The position numbers and the translations under genes are program-made. 64,000 bases of DNA from Arthrobacter sp. V1I9 (GTDB lineage: Bacteria; Actinomycetota; Actinomycetes; Actinomycetales; Micrococcaceae), in assembly GCF_030817075.1 (NCBI RefSeq), contig NZ_JAUSYU010000001.1, positions 1,984,001-2,048,000 on the forward strand, in the 5' to 3' direction. Below are positions 18,284-29,563 of this stretch, piece after piece (the first letter of the stretch is position 1; the number at the start of each line of letters is the position of its first letter). The notes below the pieces were generated by a model. The model had not been told where the DNA came from and did not search any database. It saw nothing but the letters and a program-made list of their open reading frames with translations.

Positions 18284-19856
18284 ATGCCAGAAACTGAATA
18301 CGGCAGGACGTCCGGCACGCGTCCCGGGAAACCATTGCGGAATCCGCTCCGGGACCCCCGGGACCGCCGCCTGAGCCGGATCGCCGGTCCGTCATCGCTG
18401 GTGCTCTTCGGAGTCACCGGTGACCTTGCCCGCAAGAAACTCATGCCGGCCGTGTACGATCTGGCCAACCGTGGGCTGCTGCCTCCCAGCTTCGCGCTGG
18501 TGGGCTTCGGCCGCCGCCCCTGGACTGACGAGGATTTCGCCGGTCAGGTGAAGGCCTCCGTGCAGGCCTACGCGCGCACGCCTTTTGATGAGGCGGTGTG
18601 GAACCAGCTTTCCGAGGGCATCCGTTTTGTCCAGGGTGAGTTCGACGACGACGGCGCCTTCGAGCGCCTCGGCGAGACCATCAAGGAACTCGACGATGTC
18701 CGCGGCACCCGCGGCAACCACGCGTTTTATTTGTCGATCCCGCCGAAGGCGTTCGAGCAGGTCTGCCGGCAGCTGTCCAAGCACGGCCTGGCGCAGGCCG
18801 AGGGCGACAAGTGGCGGCGCGTGGTGATCGAGAAGCCGTTCGGGCACGACCTTGAGTCGGCCCGGAAGCTGAACGACATCGTGGAATCGGTGTTTCCGCA
18901 GGATGCGGTGTTCCGGATCGACCACTACCTGGGTAAGGAAACGGTCCAGAACATCCTGGCGCTGCGGTTCGCGAACCAGTTGTTCGAGCCGTTGTGGAAC
19001 GCGAACTACGTAGACCATGTCCAGATCACCATGGCCGAGGACATCGGCACGGGTGGCCGGGCAGGGTACTACGACGGCGTGGGCGCGGCCCGCGACGTGA
19101 TCCAGAACCACCTGCTCCAGCTGCTGGCCCTGACTGCGATGGAGGAGCCTATTTCCTTCAACGCTGATGACCTGCGTGCGGAGAAGGAAAAGGTCCTGGC
19201 CGCCGTCAAGCTTCCCGATGACCTGTCCACGCACTCTGCGCGCGGTCAGTTCACCGGCGGGTGGCAGGGCGGGGAACAGGTCCAGGGCTATCTGGAGGAA
19301 GAGGGCATCCCTGCCGATTCCACCACCGAGACGTTCGCCGCGATCCGGGTGGACATCCATACCCGCCGCTGGTCCGGTGTTCCGTTCTACCTGCGGGCCG
19401 GTAAGCGCCTGGGACGCCGCGTGACGGAAATCGCCGTCGTGTTCAAGCGTGCACCGAACCTGCTGTTCCGCGACCACGGCGAGGATGACTTCGGCCAGAA
19501 ACGCCGTGGTGATCCGGGTCCAGCCCGATGAAGGCGTGACCATCCGGTTCGGCTCCAAGGTCCCCGGCACGCAGATGGAAGTCCGGGACGTGACCATGGA
19601 CTTCGGCTACGGGCACTCCTTCACCGAATCCAGCCCCGAGGCGTACGAGCGGCTGATCCTGGACGTGCTCCTGGGCGAGCCGCCGCTGTTCCCGCGGCAC
19701 GAGGAAGTGGAACTGTCCTGGAAGATCCTTGACCCGTTCGAGGAGTACTGGGAGCAGCTGAACGAACAGCCCGAGCCGTATGCCCCTGGCAGCTGGGGCC
19801 CCGCCTCTGCTGATGAGCTGCTGGCACGCGACGGACGAACCTGGAGAAGGCCATGA
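18284..19856 (+). pseudogene. zwf: glucose-6-phosphate dehydrogenase, frameshifted
   Basis: The protein matches G6PD over its whole length, with FGVTGDLARKKLMPAVYD (NADP site), VIEKPFGHD and the catalytic RIDHYLGKE. At 19499-19501 the run reads AAA where AA restores the frame: the first frame goes on to RGDPGPAR and stops at 19531, while the other frame carries AVVIRVQPDEGV, TQMEVRDVTMDF and the normal C-terminus to a TGA at 19854. Removing one A yields about 523 residues, the usual length. Truncation would delete the last 110 or so residues of the beta-sheet and dimer domain. Either a sequencing error in a homopolymer or a real mutation; the error is more likely because the enzyme feeds opcA and pgl directly downstream. 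Confidence 0.9.
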
Positions 19857-20794
19857 TTGTAGACCTGCCGGACACCACTACCTCGAACGTTTCCAAGAAG
19901 CTGATGGCCCTCCGCGAACAGGGCGGCGTGATCGCCCTGGGCCGGGTACTGACCCTTGTGGTGGTCACCAAGTCAGGGCTTGAAGAAGAAGCGATCGAGG
20001 CAGCCAATGACGCAAGCCGCGAACACCCCTGCAGGATTATCGTGCTGGCCGACGCCGGGGCTGACGCCGAGGACAAGCTGGATGCCCAGATCCGCGTCGG
20101 CGGTGACGCGGGCGCTTCAGAAGTGATCGTGCTGCGCGGTTACGGCCAACTCGCCCACGAAAGCGAATCCCTGGTGGCCGCGCTGCTGCTGCCGGACGCA
20201 CCCATCGTGGCCTGGTGGCCGCACGGAGCGCCCGAAAACGCCTGCGAAACCTCCATCGGCAAGATCGCGCACCGCCGGATCACCGACTCCGCGAACGAAC
20301 CGGACCCCCAGGCGGCGCTGGAGAAGATCCACAAGACGTACCGGGCTGGGGACACGGACCTGGCGTGGACCCGCCTGACCAACTGGCGGATCCAGCTCGC
20401 CGCCGCCCTCGACGAGGTGGACGCGTCGCCGGTGACCGCCGTCGCCGTGGAAGGTGCCTCGGACTCCCCCAGCACCATCCTCCTGGCCGCGTGGCTCACC
20501 CTGAGCCTGGAAGCCCCGGTGACCATCGTGGCGGACCCTGCCGGGACCGGCATCCGCCGCGTCCGGCTTACCCGCCCCGGTGGCGACGTCCAACTGTTCC
20601 GCCCGGGACTGTCCGTGGCCGAGCTGACCCAGCCGGGCCAGCCCGCCCAACGGATCTCGCTTCCGCGCCGCAGCCTCCGCGACTGCCTTGCCGAGGAGCT
20701 GCGCCGCCTGGACCCGGACGAAGTGTTCGGGGAAGTGATTACTATGGGACTGCCACGTACCAATCTAAGGAGTGTCCGACCCAGTGAGCGTTGA
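19853..20794 (+). CDS. opcA: G6PD assembly protein OpcA
   Basis: A 313-residue OpcA, which assembles or allosterically activates glucose-6-phosphate dehydrogenase in actinobacteria and cyanobacteria. Typical stretches are MIVDLPDTTTSNVSKKL at the start, PDAPIVAWWPHGAP in the middle, and DLAWTRLTNWRIQLAA. Its ATG overlaps the zwf stop by 4 nt (ATGA), so it depends on zwf translation reaching its end; a real zwf frameshift would weaken this coupling. Confidence 0.93.
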   Translation: MIVDLPDTTTSNVSKKLMALREQGGVIALGRVLTLVVVTKSGLEEEAIEAANDASREHPCRIIVLADAGADAEDKLDAQIRVGGDAGASEVIVLRGYGQLAHESESLVAALLLPDAPIVAWWPHGAPENACETSIGKIAHRRITDSANEPDPQAALEKIHKTYRAGDTDLAWTRLTNWRIQLAAALDEVDASPVTAVAVEGASDSPSTILLAAWLTLSLEAPVTIVADPAGTGIRRVRLTRPGGDVQLFRPGLSVAELTQPGQPAQRISLPRRSLRDCLAEELRRLDPDEVFGEVITMGLPRTNLRSVRPSER

Positions 20795-21602
20795 GCCAAG
20801 AGTAAGCATTCATCCTGATTCGTCCGTGCTGATGGCGGCCATCGCGGCCCGCCTGATTACCAAGCTTGTTGATGTCCAGGACAAGTACGGTGAGGCTACC
20901 GTGGTCCTGACCGGCGGCACGGTGGGTATCGGGACCCTGAAGGCTGTTGCTGACTCTCCGGCGGCTCCCGCGGTCGACTGGTCCAAGGTCAACTTCTGGT
21001 GGGGCGACGAGCGGTTTGTCTCCTCGGATGACGCCGACCGGAACACGAAGCAGGCATTCGACGCCTTGCTCTCGCACTTCCCGGTGGACCCGGACCGGAT
21101 CCACGAACCGGGCTCCTCGGACCAGTTCGCTACTCCCGAAGAGGCCGCCGAGGATTATGCCCGCCAGTTGCGGGACGCGGCCGCCTCCGAACACGCTGCC
21201 GATATGTCCGATGACCGGCCGGAACAACCGGCCGCACTCCCCCGCCTGGACGTAGTCCTGCTGGGCGTGGGGCCGGACGCGCATGTGGCATCGCTGTTTC
21301 CCGAGCAGGCCGGCATCCGCGAAAAGGAGCGGACGGTGGTGGGTGTGCGGAATTCGCCCAAGCCCCCTCCCCTGCGCGTTTCCCTGACGCTGCCGACGAT
21401 TAATACGGCCGCTGAAGTATGGATGGTTGTTGCGGGCGAGGACAAAGCCGGTGCGGTGGGGTTGGCGCTTGCCGGCGCAAACCCTGTGCAGGTGCCCGCG
21501 GCGGGTCCGCGGGGAACTTCACGGACCCTCTGGCTCATCGATGAAAACGCCGCGTCACGCGTCCCGCAGCAACTCGTCCGGAAGGACGCCGCGGGCGCGT
21601 AG
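20784..21602 (+). CDS. pgl: 6-phosphogluconolactonase
   Basis: A 272-residue lactonase hydrolysing 6-phosphogluconolactone. NFWWGDERFV, the DADRNTKQAF helix, and LLGVGPDAHVASLFP are the family's active-site elements. The GTG at 20784 is chosen over GTG 20772 because the only Shine-Dalgarno (AAGGAG, 20767-20772) overlaps the earlier codon but sits 11 nt before the later one. It overlaps the end of opcA by 11 nt and, on the opposite strand, the end of rbpA by 48 nt. Confidence 0.94.
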   Translation: MSVEPRVSIHPDSSVLMAAIAARLITKLVDVQDKYGEATVVLTGGTVGIGTLKAVADSPAAPAVDWSKVNFWWGDERFVSSDDADRNTKQAFDALLSHFPVDPDRIHEPGSSDQFATPEEAAEDYARQLRDAAASEHAADMSDDRPEQPAALPRLDVVLLGVGPDAHVASLFPEQAGIREKERTVVGVRNSPKPPPLRVSLTLPTINTAAEVWMVVAGEDKAGAVGLALAGANPVQVPAAGPRGTSRTLWLIDENAASRVPQQLVRKDAAGA

Positions 21603-21950
21603 TCTTTCCAGCGCTCCAGCCAGGAGGTCTTCGGCGTCCTGGCTGGAGCGCCGCTCTTTAACGTATTCCAGGTGGCTCTTGAAGCCGTCCTCAAAGGAGT
21701 CCGCCTCAGCAGCCGGCACGCCGTCCCTCGCTGCCGCCGCGCCGCATCGCCGGCAGTCCCACACCGCCGGAAGCTGGTCCTCCGGAAGCTTGAGGAAGAC
21801 CAACTGCGTTTCGTGCCCCTTGGCGCACCAGTACGACACCCGGATGCGCGGGAGCGTTGTTCCGTGGTCCTCGGCATCCTGGAGGCTGGTGCCTGTCCCT
21901 GCCGTGACACCCGCTCGGGTGCCCCGGAAACCTGAGCTTGGATGTACCAT
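21555..21950 (-). CDS. rbpA: RNA polymerase-binding protein RbpA
   Basis: A 131-residue RbpA, an actinobacterial factor that binds RNA polymerase and the principal sigma factor and helps open-complex formation. It has the variable N-terminal tail, a core with YWCAKGHE and DCRRCGA (possible zinc site CxxxH...CxxC), a basic linker, and the sigma-interacting helices HLEYVKERRSSQDAEDLLAGALERLR. The last 48 nt overlap the convergent pgl. It is separated from secG upstream by a terminator. Confidence 0.88.
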   Translation of the reverse strand: MVHPSSGFRGTRAGVTAGTGTSLQDAEDHGTTLPRIRVSYWCAKGHETQLVFLKLPEDQLPAVWDCRRCGAAAARDGVPAAEADSFEDGFKSHLEYVKERRSSQDAEDLLAGALERLRARGVLPDELLRDA

Positions 21951-21974
21951 CGGGGGCTCCCGCCTCTTAAACAG

Positions 21975-22007
21975 AACTGTGGCTGCCGGAATCCGACAGC
22001 CACAGTT
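21975..22007 (-). terminator. terminator of the gap-pgk-tpiA-secG operon
   Basis: An 11-bp stem, a mismatch, then 3 more bp and an AAT loop, located after the secG stop and before rbpA. Confidence 0.8.
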
Positions 22008-22061
22008 TAGTTCGCAGATCTGCGTGGCGGCAGTGCCGCCCGAATCCTTTTTAGCAGTGCG

Positions 22062-22319
22062 TCAGGAGTCGCCGCTGCCCGTGAACCGCATAATCAGCCC
22101 CAGGGCGATGATGACAATGCCCCAGGTCACGCCGAGGATGACGGTGAACCTGTTGAGGTTGCGCTCGGCCACGCCTGAGGAGCTCAGCCCGGAACTCATG
22201 CCGCCACCGAACATGTCGGACAGCCCGCCGCCCCGTCCCTTGTGGAGGAGGATAAGCAACGTCAGCAGGAGGCTGGTGATGCCAAGGAGGATCTGCAGAA
22301 TGACATGAAGAACGTCCAC
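22062..22319 (-). CDS. secG: preprotein translocase subunit SecG
   Basis: An 85-residue SecG, the small SecYEG channel subunit. Two hydrophobic helices (about 4-24 and 58-79) flank the conserved cytoplasmic GRGGGLSDMFGG loop. Start is GTG 22319 with GAAAGG upstream. It follows tpiA by 50 nt, the usual gap-pgk-tpiA-secG order. Confidence 0.93.
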   Translation of the reverse strand: MDVLHVILQILLGITSLLLTLLILLHKGRGGGLSDMFGGGMSSGLSSSGVAERNLNRFTVILGVTWGIVIIALGLIMRFTGSGDS

Positions 22320-22369
22320 GACGGCCTTTCAGAAAGTTGGAATTGCGGGAGTATGCGCGGCGGGACGGA

Positions 22370-23185
<816 letters not shown>

Positions 23186-23213
23186 ATATTCTCCAAAAGT
23201 CTTGTTAAGTGTT

Positions 23214-23249
23214 CGGCCGGCAGGCTGCCGCGGGGCAACCTGCCGGCCG
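23214..23249 (-). terminator. strong intercistronic hairpin between pgk and tpiA
   Basis: An 11-bp GC stem (23214-23224 with 23239-23249), one mismatch, a 4-bp inner stem and a 4-nt loop. No T-run follows, so partial termination, processing or mRNA stability are all possible. Confidence 0.5.
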
Positions 23250-23284
23250 GAGGACGAAAGGGCAAGTACTGCTGCCGGCTGTTC

Positions 23285-24511
23285 TTACCGGTCGAGGACG
23301 CTAAGCCCCGGGAGTTCCTTGCCTTCGAGGTATTCCAGGCTGGCACCGCCACCGGTGGAAATGTGGCCGAACTGGTCATCAGCGAAACCGAGCGTTCGGA
23401 CGGCAGCAGCCGAATCGCCGCCACCCACCACGGTGAACGCGCCGGTTTCGGTCAGCGACTGGGCGATGGCGCGGGTGCCGGCGGCGAAAGCTTCGAATTC
23501 GAAGACCCCCATCGGACCGTTCCAGAAGACGGTCTTGGCGCCCTTGATCCTGTCGGCAAAGACTGCTGCCGAGTCCGGTCCGATGTCCAGGCCGATGCCC
23601 TCTGCTCCGAAGCTGCTGCTTTCGATGGCGTCCGCGGCAACCGTCTCATGCGCGGCGTCGGCGGCGAACTTCCCGGCCACCACGACATCCGTGGGCACCA
23701 CAAACTCGGTGCCGGCGTCGGCTGCCCGCTTCAGGTAGTCCTGGACCACGGGGACCTGGTCCTCCTCCAGCAGGCTGGAGGCGACCTTGTGGCCGGCTGC
23801 GGCGAGGAACGTGAACAGCATGCCGCCGCCCACCAGGATCGTGTCCGCCTTGCCCAGCAGGTTGTCGATGACCGCAAGCTTGTCCGAGACCTTGGAACCG
23901 CCGAGCACCACCACGTAGGGGCGCTGGGTGTCCGCGGTGAGCTTGCGGAGCACTTCCACCTCCGTGTGCACGAGGTCGCCGAGGTAGGACGGGAGCCTAG
24001 TCGCGACGTCGTAGACGCTCGCGTGCTTGCGGTGTACAGCACCGAAGGCGTCGTCCACGTACGCGCCGTTGCCGCCGGTCAGTGCCACCAGCTCGTCAGC
24101 GAAGGCGCCGCGCTCGGCGTCGTCCTTACTGGTTTCGCGCGCATCGAAGCGGACGTTTTCCAGAACCAGCACTTCGCCGTCCTGCAGCGAGGCGGCAGCT
24201 TCCTTTGCCGAGCTGCCTACCGTGTCCGCGGCCAGGGTGACCTTGAAGTCCGCCAGTTCCGCCAGGCGGTTGACGGCGGGGCGAAGGGAGTACTTTTCCT
24301 CCGGGGCACCCTTGGGGCGTCCGAGGTGGGCTGTTACCAGCACGCGGGCACCGGCGTCCGTGAGCTTTCCCAGCACTGGCAGTGAGGCCCTGATGCGGCC
24401 GTCGTCAGTCACTGTAGAGCCGTCGAGCGGCACATTCAGGTCGCTTCGAACCAGAATGTACCGCCCGCGGACACCTTCAGCGATCAGTTCGTTGAGGGTG
24501 TGAGATGTCAT
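23285..24511 (-). CDS. pgk: phosphoglycerate kinase
   Basis: A 408-residue kinase making ATP from 1,3-bisphosphoglycerate. Substrate motif [11 protein letters not shown] near 19-29, [12 protein letters not shown], the [15 protein letters not shown] stretch, and the nucleotide loop [11 protein letters not shown]. The ATG at 24511 is the conserved start (MTSHTLNEL); the longer frame to 24604 overlaps gap. It starts 10 nt after the gap stop. Confidence 0.96.
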   Translation of the reverse strand: MTSHTLNELIAEGVRGRYILVRSDLNVPLDGSTVTDDGRIRASLPVLGKLTDAGARVLVTAHLGRPKGAPEEKYSLRPAVNRLAELADFKVTLAADTVGSSAKEAAASLQDGEVLVLENVRFDARETSKDDAERGAFADELVALTGGNGAYVDDAFGAVHRKHASVYDVATRLPSYLGDLVHTEVEVLRKLTADTQRPYVVVLGGSKVSDKLAVIDNLLGKADTILVGGGMLFTFLAAAGHKVASSLLEEDQVPVVQDYLKRAADAGTEFVVPTDVVVAGKFAADAAHETVAADAIESSSFGAEGIGLDIGPDSAAVFADRIKGAKTVFWNGPMGVFEFEAFAAGTRAIAQSLTETGAFTVVGGGDSAAAVRTLGFADDQFGHISTGGGASLEYLEGKELPGLSVLDR

Positions 24512-24521
24512 GTGTCTAACC

Positions 24522-25565
<1,044 letters not shown>

Positions 25566-25698
25566 CTAGTTGAGCGGGCTATCAAGCCAACTAACAGATC
25601 CCGCACGCCATTGGGCAGAGATGATTTACAGACGGAGGGCGACCAGCCTCATTGCTGAAGGCTAACCGCCTTCCGTGACCTATCTTACGTTTAACTGG

Positions 25699-25726
25699 GT
25701 CCGCCCCCGCAAGTGCGGGGGCGGAC
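25699..25726 (-). terminator. terminator after sodA
   Basis: A perfect 12-bp GC-rich stem with an AAGT loop, about 70 nt downstream of the sodA stop and upstream of the gap promoter region. Confidence 0.75.
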
Positions 25727-25795
25727 GGTCCACATTCCGGCCGGTTTACGCCCTAAATGTGAACTTTGTTACAGGCACGTGAAGCGGGATCACTA

Positions 25796-26422
25796 CTACC
25801 GAAGGGTGATGAGTCCCGTGGCGTTGGTGCGTGCAGCCTCGAACCGCTTGGCGACGTCGGCCCAGTTCACAATGTTCCAGAAAGCCTTCACGTAGTCGGC
25901 CTTGACGTTGACGTAGTCCAGGTAGAAGGCGTGCTCCCACATGTCCAGCATCAGCAGCGGGGTGGTACCCAGCGCCGTGTTGCCCTGCTGGTCGTACAGC
26001 TGCTCGATGACCAGGTTCCCGCCGATGGGCTCGTAGGCCAGGAAGCCCCAGCCGGAACCCTGCAGGCCGAGGGCGGCGGCCGAGAACTGGGCACGGAAGG
26101 CGTCGAAGGAACCGAAGGCGTCATCGATGGCCGCTGCCAGCTCGCCTTCGGGCTTGTCCCCGCCGTCCGGAGACAGGTTGTTCCAGAACACGGAGTGGTT
26201 GACGTGTCCGCCGGTGTGGAACGCAAGGTCCTTGGACAGCCGGTTGATGTTGGCGAAGTTACCGGACTCCCGGGCTTCGGCCAGCTGGGCCAGGGCGTTG
26301 TTGGCGCCTGCCACGTAGGCTGCGTGGTGCTTGCTGTGGTGCAGCTCCATGATGCGCGCAGAGATGTGCGGCTCCAGGGCGGCGTAGTCGTAGCTGAGTT
26401 CGGGCAGTACGTACTCGGTCAC
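25796..26422 (-). CDS. sodA: superoxide dismutase (Mn/Fe)
   Basis: A 208-residue iron/manganese superoxide dismutase. Metal ligands: His in [10 protein letters not shown], His in [12 protein letters not shown], and Asp/His in [15 protein letters not shown] 26422 was chosen because GGAGGA lies 7 nt upstream; the frame is open to 26446. Single gene between gap and whiA. The metal cannot be fixed by eye, though Mn is usual in this group. Confidence 0.95.
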   Translation of the reverse strand: MTEYVLPELSYDYAALEPHISARIMELHHSKHHAAYVAGANNALAQLAEARESGNFANINRLSKDLAFHTGGHVNHSVFWNNLSPDGGDKPEGELAAAIDDAFGSFDAFRAQFSAAALGLQGSGWGFLAYEPIGGNLVIEQLYDQQGNTALGTTPLLMLDMWEHAFYLDYVNVKADYVKAFWNIVNWADVAKRFEAARTNATGLITLR

Positions 26423-26478
26423 AAAATCCTCCAATATCGTGGACACTCGGTCCGGTTGCTAACTCTCGGATTGTGCAT

Positions 26479-26497
26479 CCGGGCGTCTGGCACCCGG
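26479..26497. terminator. small hairpin between whiA and sodA
   Basis: A 7-bp stem with one G-T wobble and a 5-nt loop. The T-rich tract lies on the plus-strand side, so its role as a whiA terminator is uncertain. Confidence 0.35.
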
Positions 26498-26521
26498 AAT
26501 CTTTTTGATTCTAAAGTGCTG

Positions 26522-27502
26522 TCACTCGTCCAGCATTTCGGGCGTCACATTCGCATCCGTACCCGGGATGCCCAGGTCCAGGGCCCGTTTGTCCGCCATG
26601 GCCAGCAGCCTGCGGATCCGCCCCGCGATGGCATCCTTGGTCATGACCGGATCGGCCAGGCGGCCAAGCTCGTCCAGGCTGGCCTGCTTGTGCGCCACCC
26701 GCAGCTCGCCGGCGTACTTCAGGTGGTCCGGGACGTCGTCGCCCAAAATCTCCAGGGCCCGGTCCACGCGTGCACCGGCGGCAACGGCAGCCTGGGCGGA
26801 GCGGCGGAGGTTGGCGTCATCAAAGTTCGCGAGCCGGTTGGCGGTGGCGCGGACTTCCTTGCGCATCCGGCGTTCCTCCCAGACCATCAGCGCGTCGTGG
26901 GCGCCCATGCGGGTGAGGAGGGCTGCGATGGTGTCGCCGTCGCGGATGACCACGCGGTCCACTCCCCGGACTTCGCGTGCCTTCGCCTGGATGTCCAGCC
27001 GGCGTGCGGCGCCCACCAGAGCCAGGGCTGATTCCGGGCCCGGGCAGGTTACCTCCAGCGAGGAGGAGCGTCCGGGCTCGGTGAGTGAGCCGTGCGCGAG
27101 GAAGGCGCCGCGCCATACCGCTTCGGCATCTGCAGCAGAGCCGTTGACGACGGCGGACGGCAGCCCCCGCACTGGGCGGCCGCGGCCATCGAGGAGGCCT
27201 GTCTGGCGGGCCAGCGCCTCGCCGTCGCGCACTACCCGGACGACATACCGGCTGGCGCGCCGCAGTCCCCCGGCGGAAACCACGATGATCTCGCTTTGGT
27301 GGCCGTAGACTTCCGCGATGGCGGCCCGGAGGCGGCGGGCGGTGGAGGCCAGATCCACTTCGGCCTCGATGACGATCCTGCCGGAAATGATGTGGAGTCC
27401 GCCGGCAAAGCGGAGCATGGCGGAGACTTCGGCCTTCCGGACTGATGACTTCTTGATGTCCAGACGGGAAAGTTCTTCCTTGACTGATGCTGTCAGTGCC
27501 AT
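26522..27502 (-). CDS. whiA: DNA-binding protein WhiA
   Basis: A 326-residue WhiA, linked to sporulation septation in Streptomyces and to growth/division control in other Gram-positives. The N-terminus has [11 protein letters not shown] and the degenerate LAGLIDADG-homing-endonuclease fold; the C-terminal helix-turn-helix includes [24 protein letters not shown]. It ends the conserved rapZ-yvcK-whiA cluster and starts 9 nt after yvcK with GGAAGG in front. Confidence 0.95.
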   Translation of the reverse strand: MALTASVKEELSRLDIKKSSVRKAEVSAMLRFAGGLHIISGRIVIEAEVDLASTARRLRAAIAEVYGHQSEIIVVSAGGLRRASRYVVRVVRDGEALARQTGLLDGRGRPVRGLPSAVVNGSAADAEAVWRGAFLAHGSLTEPGRSSSLEVTCPGPESALALVGAARRLDIQAKAREVRGVDRVVIRDGDTIAALLTRMGAHDALMVWEERRMRKEVRATANRLANFDDANLRRSAQAAVAAGARVDRALEILGDDVPDHLKYAGELRVAHKQASLDELGRLADPVMTKDAIAGRIRRLLAMADKRALDLGIPGTDANVTPEMLDE

Positions 27503-27511
27503 GGCACCTTC

Positions 27512-28528
27512 CTAACTGTTCCCGAAAATGTCGTTGTACGCCGTGGCCAGACGCAGGGGGTCATGGACGGGTCGGCGGCCCGACGCCCCTACTTTACCCA
27601 AGACCACCTCGGCGCCGATCATCGCGGCGGCCTTCTCGAACTCCTGACGGTCGGGAACAGAGGCAGGATCGGCCAAGACAACATCAACGCTGAACTCAGG
27701 GGCATAGCGGCGCAGGACATGCAGATGGTCTGCAGCGGTCATGCCGGAGGTTTCCTTGGTGTCCGTGGCCAGGTTCATGGTGAGGCAGCGCTTGGCCGGC
27801 GTGTGGCACAGAGCCTGCCGCATTTCGGGGAGCAGCAGGTGCGGCAGCACCGAGGTATACCAGGAGCCCGGGCCCAGGATGACCCAGTCCGCGAGCTCGA
27901 TGGCCGTCAGCGCTTCAGCGCAGGCGGGCGCGGCTTCAGGCAGGAGGCGCACCTGCTCCAGCGAACCGGCAACGGCGCAGCGCGCCTGTCCCTGGATGGT
28001 CTGCAGCTGCGACGTTCCGTCGGGAGCGGTGACCCGGACGTCACCTTCGATGGTCAGCGGCTCCGTGGACATGGGCAGGACCTGGCCGCGTGCTCCGAGC
28101 AGCGCGCCGGCCCACCGCAGCCCTGCGACGGCGTCACCCAGCAGTTCCCACAGGGTAACGATCAGCAGGTTCCCCGTGGCGTGGTCGTCCAGCGAGCCGC
28201 CCGGCCCCTTTCCGGGGCGGAAGCGGTGCTGCATCACGTCGCGCCAGGTGCGTCCCCAGTCGGTGTCGTCGCACAGGGCGGACAGCGCCATGCGCAGGTC
28301 CCCCGGCGGGAGGACGCCGTACTCGTCGCGCAGACGTCCGGAAGAGCCGCCGTCGTCCGCCACCGTGACGATCGCCGTGAGCTCCGAGGTGAGCAGGCGC
28401 AGTGCCGAGAGCGACGCCGAGAGGCCGTGGCCACCGCCCAACGCAACAACGTTCGGCCCCTTATCCTGCTGGGTTGCCGCCGTGCCGGCAGGCGGAACCA
28501 GCGGCAGCGCCCCGGTAAACAGCGACAT
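27512..28528 (-). CDS. yvcK: YvcK/CofD-family protein (gluconeogenesis factor)
   Basis: A 338-residue YvcK, which in Bacillus and mycobacteria (CuvA) supports cell-wall synthesis on gluconeogenic carbon and binds UDP-sugars. VVALGGGHGLSASLSALR near 27-44 and VADDGGSSGRLRDEYG near 57-72 are the family signatures, and LGPGSWYTSVLPHLL is in the middle. Its ATG shares a base with the rapZ stop (TAATG), implying coupling. Confidence 0.94.
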   Translation of the reverse strand: MSLFTGALPLVPPAGTAATQQDKGPNVVALGGGHGLSASLSALRLLTSELTAIVTVADDGGSSGRLRDEYGVLPPGDLRMALSALCDDTDWGRTWRDVMQHRFRPGKGPGGSLDDHATGNLLIVTLWELLGDAVAGLRWAGALLGARGQVLPMSTEPLTIEGDVRVTAPDGTSQLQTIQGQARCAVAGSLEQVRLLPEAAPACAEALTAIELADWVILGPGSWYTSVLPHLLLPEMRQALCHTPAKRCLTMNLATDTKETSGMTAADHLHVLRRYAPEFSVDVVLADPASVPDRQEFEKAAAMIGAEVVLGKVGASGRRPVHDPLRLATAYNDIFGNS

Positions 28529-29451
28529 TACTCGCGGCCCAGGTCCCGGTGGGTGGTGGTCACCGTGACCCGCGGGTATTGGGCCAGCTTCTTGGAGAGT
28601 TCGACGGCGACCGCCACCGAGCGGTGTTTGCCGCCGGTGCAGCCCACGGCGATGGTGGCGTAGTGCTTGTTCTCGCGGCGGTAGCCGTCCAGGACCGGTT
28701 CCAGTGCCATGACGTAGCGGTCCACGAAGTTCTTGACGCCCTCGGCTTCGAGCACGTAGTCGCTGACGTCCTTGTCCAACCCGGTGTGTGGACGCAGCTG
28801 CGGCACCCAGTGCGGGTTGGGGATGAACCGGACGTCTGCCACGTAGTTTGAGTCCACGGGCAGGCCGTACTTGAAGCCGAAGCTCATAACGTTCAGGCGC
28901 AGGGCCACCGGGCCGGTCTCACTGAAGAGTTCGGTGATGGCGGTGGCGAGGCCGTGGACGTTGTAGCCCGAGGTGTCCAGTACGACGTCGGAGCTGTCGC
29001 GCAGTTCCTGGAGCAGGTCGCGTTCGGCGGCGATGCCGTCGAGGATGCGGCCCCCGCCCTGCAGGGGGTGGGGCCGGCGTCCCTGTTCGAAGCGGCGGAC
29101 CAGGACGTCGTCGCTGGCGTCCAGGAAAAGGACGCGGAAGGTAACACCGCTGGCGGCCAGCGCCCCGAGGGCCGCGCGGATGTCCGCGAACAGGCCCTTG
29201 CTGCGGACGTCGATGACAACGGCCAGCCGCGGGATGGACTGGGGCGCGTGCGAGACGAGCTCGGCGAGGGTGCCCAGCATTTGCGGCGGCAGGTTTTCCA
29301 CGACGTACCAGCCGTGGTCCTCCAGCGCGTCAGCCGCGGTGCTCCGCCCCGCTCCGGACATCCCGGTGACTACCAGCAGTTCCGCTTCGAGCGGCTTGAC
29401 GGGAAGCATCCCGTCCTGCCCTGCTCCGGATTCCGCCGTTGTGTCTGCCAT
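28528..29451 (-). CDS. rapZ: RapZ-family nucleotide-binding protein
   Basis: A 307-residue RapZ homologue. Walker A is in [19 protein letters not shown]; the C-terminal half has [13 protein letters not shown] and [17 protein letters not shown]. In E. coli RapZ is an adaptor for RNase E and GlmS regulation; in actinobacteria the role is less clear. The ATG at 29451 is preferred to the in-frame TTG at 29517 as the leader to the P-loop is then of usual length. Confidence 0.92.
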   Translation of the reverse strand: MADTTAESGAGQDGMLPVKPLEAELLVVTGMSGAGRSTAADALEDHGWYVVENLPPQMLGTLAELVSHAPQSIPRLAVVIDVRSKGLFADIRAALGALAASGVTFRVLFLDASDDVLVRRFEQGRRPHPLQGGGRILDGIAAERDLLQELRDSSDVVLDTSGYNVHGLATAITELFSETGPVALRLNVMSFGFKYGLPVDSNYVADVRFIPNPHWVPQLRPHTGLDKDVSDYVLEAEGVKNFVDRYVMALEPVLDGYRRENKHYATIAVGCTGGKHRSVAVAVELSKKLAQYPRVTVTTTHRDLGRE

Positions 29452-29563
29452 TAAGTCCGCCCCGTTTCTGCTGTTGTTCTCCGGGGTGGCCCGCGTCGGC
29501 GGGTACCCCGCCCTCAACCCTAGCTAAGTTTCTTTGAACAAAGCCAAGTTTCAGCGGTGTCCG

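Noticed and set aside
18590..19030. G-ending codons in the middle of zwf suggesting a transferred segment
   Set aside because: The shift is mild and the protein is a normal actinobacterial G6PD throughout; local recombination cannot be argued by eye.
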